35,352 nucleotides of DNA from a virus: IMG/VR virus record IMGVR_UViG_3300045738_000731, positions 1 through 35,352 of that record; one strand, 5' to 3'. The notes beneath the pieces are model-generated. The model had not been told where the DNA came from. It ran no database searches and saw only the letters and a program-made list of their open reading frames with translations. Shown here piece after piece: positions 30,215-35,352 of the stretch (position 1 is its first letter; each line of letters begins with the position of its first letter). The translations under genes and the position numbers were made by a program.

Positions 30215-31051
30215 TCAGCCCTCCTCACTGGGCAACCGTCTCCCGATCCATTCTGCTACTTGGGGCACGATGGCGTTGCCGAGTGCTCTAAGTCTGTCCA
30301 CCCGGTGGGAAACCCCATGAGCCACTCGACCCAGGCTGGATTCAACTGCCCAGTGCTCTCGCCCCGTGGTGTACTTGAGTCGCCCGTCCTCACTGCATCC
30401 GTCAGTGACACCCCGGCGTGCGCCTTCGATCCTTCTAGGTTGCGCGACCCCGAAGACTTCGCGTCCCCCGCTGTCGGTGTGGGCCACAACCCCTTCCTCG
30501 CCATCGTGTCCAACGACGGACGCACCGGACCCACTCGACCCATTCCACCCCCTTGGTTCGTCCCGTAGCTCACCGCTGTCGGTGTGGGCAATAACGAAGA
30601 TCCGCTTTCGGAGATGAGGGGCACCCACGGACGCAGCGGAGATACAGCCCCATTCCGCATCGTACCCTGCTGCGGCCAAGTCTCGGAGAACGTCTCCCAT
30701 CCCCCGAACAAGGAGCCCTGGCACGTTTTCCACAAGCGCGTATCGGGGTCGTAGCTCGCGTAAGATCCTCGCGAACTCGGGCCAGAGCCATCGCTCATCG
30801 TCTTGACCTCGCTGTTTGCCCGCCGTGCTCACGGGCTGACATGGGAATCCACCGCATATGACATCTACCTCCTCCAGATTGTGAGCACCAACGTCGTGAA
30901 TATCCTCATAACACGGCACATTCGGCCAGTGCTTCGCCAAAACCTTCCGGCAGTAGGGCTCGTTCTCGACTTGCCAGACGATCTCCATCCCACATCGCTC
31001 CAGCCCGAGGTCGAAGCCGCCTATCCCGCTGAACAGGCTACCGACTCTCAT
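30215..31051 (-). CDS. dcm: DNA cytosine-5 methyltransferase
   Basis: The 278-aa product shows C5-methyltransferase motifs: I SLFSGIGGFDLGL (5-17), IV CGGFPCQP with catalytic C71, VI LVENVPGL (106-113), VIII-like LRKRIFVIAHT (147-157) and X ALGNAIVPQVAEW (257-269). No restriction partner is nearby, so it probably protects phage DNA from host restriction. The segment between motifs VIII and X, which should be the target-recognition region, is short and Gly/Arg/Asp-rich and overlaps a second ORF in another frame. The start overlaps the previous stop (ATGA). Confidence 0.93.
   Translation of the reverse strand: MRVGSLFSGIGGFDLGLERCGMEIVWQVENEPYCRKVLAKHWPNVPCYEDIHDVGAHNLEEVDVICGGFPCQPVSTAGKQRGQDDERWLWPEFARILRELRPRYALVENVPGLLVRGMGDVLRDLAAAGYDAEWGCISAASVGAPHLRKRIFVIAHTDSGELRDEPRGWNGSSGSGASVVGHDGEEGVVAHTDSGGREVFGVAQPRRIEGARRGVTDGCSEDGRLKYTTGREHWAVESSLGRVAHGVSHRVDRLRALGNAIVPQVAEWIGRRLPSEEG
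30256..30798 (-). CDS. Nested same-strand ORF within dcm (180 aa)
   Basis: A 180-codon frame lies entirely within the methyltransferase gene, shifted one base, and starts at an ATG with GAGGT seven bases upstream. Its product has the look of a real protein family: SYASYDPDTRLWKTCQGSLF (12-31), WPQQGTMRNGAVSPLRPW (41-58), two LPTPTA/WPTPTA boxes, and LNPAWVEWLMGFPTGWTDLE (152-171). I recall such sequences (WPTPxA and LNPxWVEWLMGxPxGWTxL) in phage proteins encoded next to or overlapping cytosine methyltransferases. Both frames therefore look conserved at the same bases. Role unknown; possibly a methyltransferase partner or specificity subunit. Confidence 0.6.
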   Translation of the reverse strand: MSDGSGPSSRGSYASYDPDTRLWKTCQGSLFGGWETFSETWPQQGTMRNGAVSPLRPWVPLISESGSSLLPTPTAVSYGTNQGGGMGRVGPVRPSLDTMARKGLWPTPTAGDAKSSGSRNLEGSKAHAGVSLTDAVRTGDSSTPRGESTGQLNPAWVEWLMGFPTGWTDLEHSATPSCPK

Positions 31052-31470
31052 CCAGCTTCCTCGTCCCGCTGGAGAAGCGGCCTAAATCCTTCCATGTCCT
31101 CCTCCTTTATCGAGGCGGGCCTCAACCCCCTCGACCTGTCAGGCGAGATTCGAGGGAGGCCCATCGTCCCTAGGTACTTGGAAGCGACTTGGACTGCCTC
31201 TGAGAATTTAGTCACCTCGTTCACAAAGTCCCCCCGCAGACGCTTGCTCTCCTCTCGCTGGTCTGCTGGACTAAAGGGGAGAGTGTCTGGTAGGTACAGC
31301 GTGACTTCGCCAACGATGCCACCCCGTCCTCGGAAGCCGGTGTCATGCAACGCTCCCGCCAGCCCGTGATCTACGAGCCACCCTACGAACTCAGCCCTTT
31401 GTCTCGGCGTCTGCTGCTTCCATGCGTATCGCGCGTCCGCTACATGGCGCTTGTTCATGTGGGTCATCAT
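31048..31470 (-). CDS. Hypothetical protein (140 aa)
   Basis: A 140-aa product from the ATG at 31470, overlapping the helicase stop (ATGA); GAGG lies about ten bases upstream. N-terminal RYAWKQQTPRQRAEFVGWLV is helical, followed by a glycine-rich turn GFRGRGGIVGEV and a charged C-terminal half. Not recognised. It sits between the helicase and the methyltransferase and overlaps both, so it belongs to the replication operon. Confidence 0.72.
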   Translation of the reverse strand: MMTHMNKRHVADARYAWKQQTPRQRAEFVGWLVDHGLAGALHDTGFRGRGGIVGEVTLYLPDTLPFSPADQREESKRLRGDFVNEVTKFSEAVQVASKYLGTMGLPRISPDRSRGLRPASIKEEDMEGFRPLLQRDEEAG

Positions 31471-32342
31471 CCCCACCGATCCTCATCCGAAGGCAATCCC
31501 TCGGAGCATTGCAAAGTCGAGAAATCGATCTCGATCGGGATGCCTCCATCGATGACAGGGCCGTGCCGATTTTTCAGAGTGAGCAACCAGTAGTACCCTG
31601 AGTTGCCCACCCTCTTAACCCGGGTGTGATCCAACCCGAGGACCAAATCGCAACTCGCCTCTACGATCATGCCCCCATGCAGATTCTGGGCGACCGGCGG
31701 TGAATCATAGTTGCTCGATCCCTGGCGGTTCCACTGACTCAGCATCAGCACCGTACACTCAGTCTCGAGACAGAACCTCCGAAGCTGCGTAACCACCTGT
31801 GATGTAGAATCGTAGATCGACGCCTCCGTACCCGCCGTGGCGAGTTGAAGGTAGTCGAGACAAAACCAGTTGCAGCCGGCCTCGAAGCAGTCATTCGCGT
31901 AGGCTAAAATCGCCTCCCAGCTTGTCAGGATCCCCTTCGGTACATACAAGGGCGGCACGCCCTCGAGCTCGTCCCGGGTCATCGTCCAGGCGAACTCGTT
32001 GTAGCCATCGCCTGATTCGAGATCGCGTAGTTTGGTGCCGGTATGGATCGAATAGAGCCGCGTACTGAGTTGGATGTTGGTCTGTTCCAGATTGATCATA
32101 CAGCAAGAGCGGCCCTGTTTCAGTGCCGCGCTTACGAACGACAACGCGAGCGTTGTCTTGCCAATGCCGGGATTACCAGCCAGAGCAATTAGGTGCGGCC
32201 CCCAGCCTCGCCCCATGCCCTGGTCCCTGCAAATTTTATCAAGACTCGGGATCCCTGTGGACGTTGGCTGCACCCGTGGGTTGGCCTGTTCGGTCGCGTA
32301 GGAGTCCAGCCACTCGTCACCGAAGATGTTGATCTTCTCCAT
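31467..32342 (-). CDS. DnaB-like replicative helicase (RecA-fold domain only)
   Basis: The 291-aa product begins at the ATG at 32342 that overlaps the previous stop (TGATG), with AGGTG five bases upstream; a longer frame is not needed. It is a RecA-fold ATPase of the DnaB/gp4 C-terminal type: Walker A GNPGIGKTT (56-64), NLEQTN (84-89), Walker B WFCLDYLQLA (159-168, D163), SQWNRQ with the sensor Gln, and a C-terminal HGGMIVEASCDLVLGL motif 4. It lacks the N-terminal primase-interaction domain, so it is a compact helicase or loader-like version, probably partnered with the replisome organiser. Confidence 0.85.
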   Translation of the reverse strand: MEKINIFGDEWLDSYATEQANPRVQPTSTGIPSLDKICRDQGMGRGWGPHLIALAGNPGIGKTTLALSFVSAALKQGRSCCMINLEQTNIQLSTRLYSIHTGTKLRDLESGDGYNEFAWTMTRDELEGVPPLYVPKGILTSWEAILAYANDCFEAGCNWFCLDYLQLATAGTEASIYDSTSQVVTQLRRFCLETECTVLMLSQWNRQGSSNYDSPPVAQNLHGGMIVEASCDLVLGLDHTRVKRVGNSGYYWLLTLKNRHGPVIDGGIPIEIDFSTLQCSEGLPSDEDRWG

Positions 32343-32956
32343 CACGGCACCTGGGGGGAAAGCCGCTCTGTGCCGTATTTGCCGAAATAGAGGCGGCAAG
32401 CGTTGCAACGACCGCGCCGCAGTGGCTTGTATATCTTCCCGCAATTCGCGCAGGGTGAAGGCCCTGTGACTTGCCACGGGCGTTCCAGGCCAGGTCGCCG
32501 ACTAGCGCATTGTATGGTGCACCACCCCTTGTTGCCGCTCGAGGACGGTGTGTAAACCTTGTCGCATTGCCGGCATCTGCGATCCGCGACCCCAGAAAGA
32601 GCGTGCCGAACAACCTTCCATACGGCTCTCCTTTTTACTGCGGGCGGTGGTTTTTGGGGTGACAATTTGTGTATGTGTCGCACAAACTCTCTGTGATCGT
32701 CTGGGGTGTTATCGCTCATCCGTTGACGCTGTGCCATAGTGGCTAATCCTGTGTGGCCCTTCCATACAAAGGGGATGCCGAATTCTTCACAGTATTCTTC
32801 GACCAGCATCCCATGCATCGGCGTGATGTGGCGTCCGAGTAACTGAAACTTTCGGCCACATACCAAACAGGGCATTGGATCAGCATCGAAATAGGCGACA
32901 ACCTCTGTGGGTGTCAGCTTGCCGCTGCCAATCCACTGTTCATAATCGAACACCAT
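32342..32956 (-). CDS. Multi-zinc-finger protein with MucR/Ros-like N-terminal finger
   Basis: The 204-aa product has three metal sites: CLVC with HITPMH (C30, C33, H43, H48), CRQC ... CTIQC (C128, C131, C146, C150) and CANC ... CNAC (C169, C172, C184, C187). The first (CLVCGRKFQLLGRHITPMHG) resembles the Ros/MucR zinc finger that binds DNA in proteobacterial regulators; the remaining two are ribbon-type. It lies directly before the helicase gene and overlaps its start, so it could be a DNA-binding partner of the replisome or a regulator. No primase catalytic motif is seen. Confidence 0.72.
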   Translation of the reverse strand: MVFDYEQWIGSGKLTPTEVVAYFDADPMPCLVCGRKFQLLGRHITPMHGMLVEEYCEEFGIPFVWKGHTGLATMAQRQRMSDNTPDDHREFVRHIHKLSPQKPPPAVKRRAVWKVVRHALSGVADRRCRQCDKVYTPSSSGNKGWCTIQCASRRPGLERPWQVTGPSPCANCGKIYKPLRRGRCNACRLYFGKYGTERLSPQVP

Positions 32957-32957
32957 C

Positions 32958-33779
32958 TCAGTACGCCCACGCCGGCAAATCGAGTTTTATGATCTCGTCA
33001 GGCGTATAGCTGGGCCATTCGGCGTCCCACCCGAGCCCGTCGATGCATCGCTCCCAGAGCAGGAGCAGTGCCTGCACCTCGAACGCCGAGTGTTGGATGG
33101 CGGCTGGCGATATCTCGTACACTGCCAACGCGAACGGCGGCTTCTTCTCACAGGCGATGATGATGAAGCGGTCGCGGTCCTCGAAGGGGCTTAGGTAATG
33201 CGCCGCTTGCCGTGCATATCCGAAATTCGCGATCGCTTTCGCCATGTGTTCTGGGCTCGCGTCGACCGTGCTCTTGAGGTCAACCAGGTAGTCGCCGTTC
33301 GAGTATGCTATGGACGACTCAGTGGGTAGGGCATCGATCTTAGCCTTGCATTCTATGCCGCTCTCGTCGTCCGCCCAGAACGCGGCGACCTCTGTCTCGG
33401 CTCCTTGGAGGAAATGGTTCGCAATCGAGTGACCCAACACACTCTCGCGCATCGCACATACCGTATCGTAGTCGTCTGGCTTGAGGATTTTATCGAAGTC
33501 GTATTGCTCCTCGAGTTCGGCCTTCGCGGCCTTGCCCTCCTTGGTGCGCCCGCTCAGTTCGGATCCACGAGCCCAGCTATCTTGAAAGGTTTCCCATTCC
33601 AGGGTCGCGACATGGAAAGCGGTGCCCAGCCGCATAGCTGGCGTCGGTTCCGGTGGATGCGCGATCGCGTGCTGGAGGTGCGCGGGACTCTTCCGGAGCT
33701 CGCTTAGGAGACTATTGGAAGCCCGAGGTGCCGCGAAGTAGTCCTCGTCAGGTAGGTCGTGCATTTCGAAATCACTCAT
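32958..33779 (-). CDS. RecE-like PD-(D/E)XK exonuclease
   Basis: The 273-aa product from the ATG at 33779 (GGAG eight bases upstream) matches the RecE/Exo VIII C-terminal nuclease-like family. Marks: SNSLLSELRKSPAHLQHAI (21-39), RLGTAFHVATLE with conserved His (50-61), GIECKAKIDALP with D149, DYLVDLKST with D167 and K169, and YARQAAHYL with conserved Gln (188-196). It would resect double-strand ends 5' to 3' to make single strands for the ERF annealase encoded upstream in the same operon. The gene overlaps the replisome organiser by eight bases. Confidence 0.88.
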   Translation of the reverse strand: MSDFEMHDLPDEDYFAAPRASNSLLSELRKSPAHLQHAIAHPPEPTPAMRLGTAFHVATLEWETFQDSWARGSELSGRTKEGKAAKAELEEQYDFDKILKPDDYDTVCAMRESVLGHSIANHFLQGAETEVAAFWADDESGIECKAKIDALPTESSIAYSNGDYLVDLKSTVDASPEHMAKAIANFGYARQAAHYLSPFEDRDRFIIIACEKKPPFALAVYEISPAAIQHSAFEVQALLLLWERCIDGLGWDAEWPSYTPDEIIKLDLPAWAY

Positions 33780-34548
33780 CGTCAATACTCCATCCGAGGG
33801 ATACCCCCCCGCTCTGGGTGGTTGATTGTTTCTCGAGACTTCGCAAATACCATGACTCGCGGCGCTCGGGTGATGACAGGAACGATTCCGGATATTGGTA
33901 CGAGCGCACCGACATATGATGGCTCGACCGCTTTAGCGTCTGGCAGACGCCCCGGAAGAGGCGCAGCGGATCCGCACCGTTCTTCGACAGATGCTCGGCG
34001 TAGAGCGCATCCAAGACTCGAGCTCGCTTCGGGGTGAGCGTCGGGTGAGGCCCCCGGGGGCTCAACTCACTCAGCCAGACATCAAAGAGTTCCTTGCTAT
34101 GATCGGCGCCCTTCTTCTTCTTCTTGGGCGCCTTCGTCGGAGGCTTCTTGGGTGCCTTCGACGCACCTTCCTTGCGAAAGGATTTTCCGCTCTGGCGGTG
34201 GTCCCAGTTCACGACCTCCAGCAACGTGCCGGCGTTCGGAATGCCGTGCGTAATCACGCGGATTCTGCCATCGCGTTCCAATTTCTGGAGCATCCTCTCG
34301 ACCTTCGACGGGCTCCACTCCACCCTCTTGTTCCTGACCGTGTAGGCACAGTCGGCGGCGATCGATCTGAGGCTGCGTAGGAAGTGACCGCGCTGTACCT
34401 CGACGCCTTGATGGACGTAGGACTTGGTCCCGAAGTTGCAGCGCAGAAGGATGAAGAGCCACAGCTTGAGAACGTCAGAATCGCCTCGCCATATGGACGG
34501 CTTGTCGAGTATGTCTCGACTGAGCAGGATGAAGCCCGGGGTGGTCAC
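33772..34548 (-). CDS. Replisome organiser / replication initiator
   Basis: A 258-aa product from the GTG at 34548, which overlaps the VRR-NUC stop (GTGA) and has GAGG four bases upstream. The N-terminal part (MTTPGFILLSRDILDKPSIW, KLWLFILLRCNF, VQRGHFLRSLRSIAADCAY, KVERMLQKLERDGRIRV) is the winged-helix domain of phage replisome organisers. After a Lys/Pro linker with KKKKKG (about 140-150), a second helical domain may bind helicase. It would melt an origin, possibly the iteron region near 28400, and recruit the DnaB-like helicase. No polymerase is encoded, so host polymerase is needed. Confidence 0.8.
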   Translation of the reverse strand: MTTPGFILLSRDILDKPSIWRGDSDVLKLWLFILLRCNFGTKSYVHQGVEVQRGHFLRSLRSIAADCAYTVRNKRVEWSPSKVERMLQKLERDGRIRVITHGIPNAGTLLEVVNWDHRQSGKSFRKEGASKAPKKPPTKAPKKKKKGADHSKELFDVWLSELSPRGPHPTLTPKRARVLDALYAEHLSKNGADPLRLFRGVCQTLKRSSHHMSVRSYQYPESFLSSPERRESWYLRSLEKQSTTQSGGVSLGWSIDDE

Positions 34549-34889
34549 TGGGCCTCGATCACCTTGTGCTCCACCAGCCAATCGAAAACGTCGGTGACGC
34601 AATAGGCTACAACGTGCGGCACGTTCGCCTTCCGGCATTCCTCCTGGAACACCTTCTGGCTTGGGCGCAGCTTGCCCTTGCCGGCCTTCACCTCTATCCA
34701 GCCGAAGAACGGGAATCGATCCGGCCCGAACACCGCGAGATCAGCGAGCCCGGGGGTCTGGCGTACTCCCCCGGGATCCTTGCGATAACCCTGTTCGAGG
34801 CTGTAACACGCCATCCCCATCATCGCCAGGAAACTGCGGATGTCGGTGCTGACCTGTGCCTCGGGGCTCGGCCCCCTACGCCTTCCCAC
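34545..34889 (-). CDS. VRR-NUC domain nuclease
   Basis: The 114-aa product from the GTG at 34889 matches the small VRR-NUC family (PD-(D/E)XK-like, Holliday-junction or flap nuclease). Visible parts: GVRQTPGLADLAVFGPDR (G..D catalytic Asp), FGWIEVKAGKGKLRPSQK (E.K), and a conserved Gln in SQKVFQEE. Such nucleases often sit beside phage helicase and initiator genes and probably process recombination or replication intermediates. A longer frame to 34991 adds only basic low-complexity sequence shared with the gene upstream. Confidence 0.85.
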   Translation of the reverse strand: MGRRRGPSPEAQVSTDIRSFLAMMGMACYSLEQGYRKDPGGVRQTPGLADLAVFGPDRFPFFGWIEVKAGKGKLRPSQKVFQEECRKANVPHVVAYCVTDVFDWLVEHKVIEAQ

Positions 34890-35133
34890 GCGACTTCTGA
34901 AGCTCGATTTGCTTTTTCGCGTGGGCCAGTTTGCTCTCACAGGAGAGCAGGAACTCCCTCGCCTCTTCGAGCGAGCCCTTGCCCCGCTCATCCAAAATAT
35001 CCCAAGGCAAATTCGCTAGTCGAGCGCGAACACGCTCGGCGTCTTTCTGGGCTTGGTCAAGGTGCATGACGCAGGACTCCAGCAATTTGTTCATGTCCAC
35101 CTGGAGTCCCGACAACTCAGAAGGCGATGTCAT
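34876..35133 (-). CDS. Small coiled-coil protein (85 aa)
   Basis: An 85-aa product from the ATG at 35133, which overlaps the last 17 bases of the SSB-tailed gene; no strong ribosome site is seen. It is mostly one or two helices (MNKLLESCVMHLDQAQKDAE; SLEEAREFLLSCESKLAHAK) and basic at the C terminus, as in coiled-coil dimerisation. Not recognised. It overlaps the VRR-NUC start by 14 bases. Confidence 0.65.
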   Translation of the reverse strand: MTSPSELSGLQVDMNKLLESCVMHLDQAQKDAERVRARLANLPWDILDERGKGSLEEAREFLLSCESKLAHAKKQIELQKSRGKA

Positions 35134-35352
35134 CGTCAGGCCCGTCGCTCCCCGGTGTCGCACCCGAGGCATCATAGTCGCCACGCGGCTTCGGCTTCCA
35201 GGTATTCACAACCATAAACGGTTTTGCTGCCCCCCATGTCGGGAAAACGAAACCCCGCGTGGGGTCAGTGACACGGAGGTCGAAACGCACAGATTCATCG
35301 CCGTTTTCCAGTTTTTTCGAGAGCCACTCGATCATCGCCACCGCATCCACTT
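35117..35352 (-). CDS. SSB-tailed small protein, C-terminal part (continues from 218-1)
   Basis: This is the second part of the 108-codon gene whose start is at 218; bases 35226-35352 duplicate 1-127. The stop is TGA at 35119-35117. The protein ends DGPDDDIAF, an SSB-type acidic tip. Within the window alone the frame seems to start at a GTG at 35350, which is only an artefact of linearisation. Confidence 0.85.
   Translation of the reverse strand, partial: VDAVAMIEWLSKKLENGDESVRFDLRVTDPTRGFVFPTWGAAKPFMVVNTWKPKPRGDYDASGATPGSDGPDDDIAF
35226..35352. repeat. Terminal direct repeat, right copy
   Basis: Identical to bases 1-127; see the left copy. Removing one copy gives a 35,225-bp circle. Confidence 0.93.

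Noticed and set aside
30215-31051. Possible restriction-modification pair
   Set aside because: No restriction endonuclease is adjacent to the methyltransferase; the VRR-NUC and exonuclease genes are replication/recombination types.

Overview
The window is a complete circular-mapping genome of a tailed double-stranded DNA phage. The last 127 bases (35226-35352) repeat bases 1-127 exactly, so the non-redundant unit is 35,225 bp, and one gene runs across the junction. The DNA is GC-rich, uses the standard bacterial code with ATG, GTG and TTG starts, and is packed with start/stop overlaps (ATGA, TGATG, GTGA). The virion gene set has an SU10-type major capsid protein, an SU10-type adaptor, a long-type portal, a P22 gp10-like nozzle protein and very large internal-virion-like proteins, with no tape measure or tail tube gene. 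This points to a podovirus of a Gram-negative host, probably environmental. The host cannot be named from the sequence.

Almost everything is on the minus strand. Reading with transcription (downwards in coordinate), an early/replication operon starts at 1872. It encodes a Cys-rich protein, a Cro-like HTH protein, an ERF-family annealing protein, a hypothetical protein and an SSB-tailed small protein that crosses the circular junction. It continues from 35225 with a coiled-coil protein, VRR-NUC nuclease, replisome organiser, RecE-like exonuclease, zinc-finger protein, DnaB-like helicase, a hypothetical protein, a DNA cytosine methyltransferase (with a second ORF nested inside it), two small proteins and the small terminase. 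There is no DNA polymerase, so replication must borrow host enzymes.

Two non-coding control regions flank a small gene: 28751-29181 (promoter/operator-like repeats and a dif/XerCD-like site) and 28029-28441 (AT-rich block, 12-bp iterons, a strong hairpin terminator). They are the best candidates for an attachment site and a replication origin. The late operon follows: small basic and membrane proteins, a 937-aa virion-like protein, large terminase, portal, scaffold, capsid, adaptor, tail fibre, nozzle, three large internal-virion-like proteins, and a lysis block (holin, M15 endolysin, spanin-like protein) ending at 3223.

Only two places carry plus-strand genes: a four-gene operon of small proteins (2144-2976) and a lone 65-codon gene (24344-24541) wedged between the large terminase and the 937-aa gene. 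Both are preceded by nearly the same 20-bp palindromic sequence, which suggests one shared regulator. No integrase, tRNA or CRISPR was seen. The dif-like site would fit integration by host XerCD, but it overlaps a plausible promoter, so this remains a hypothesis.
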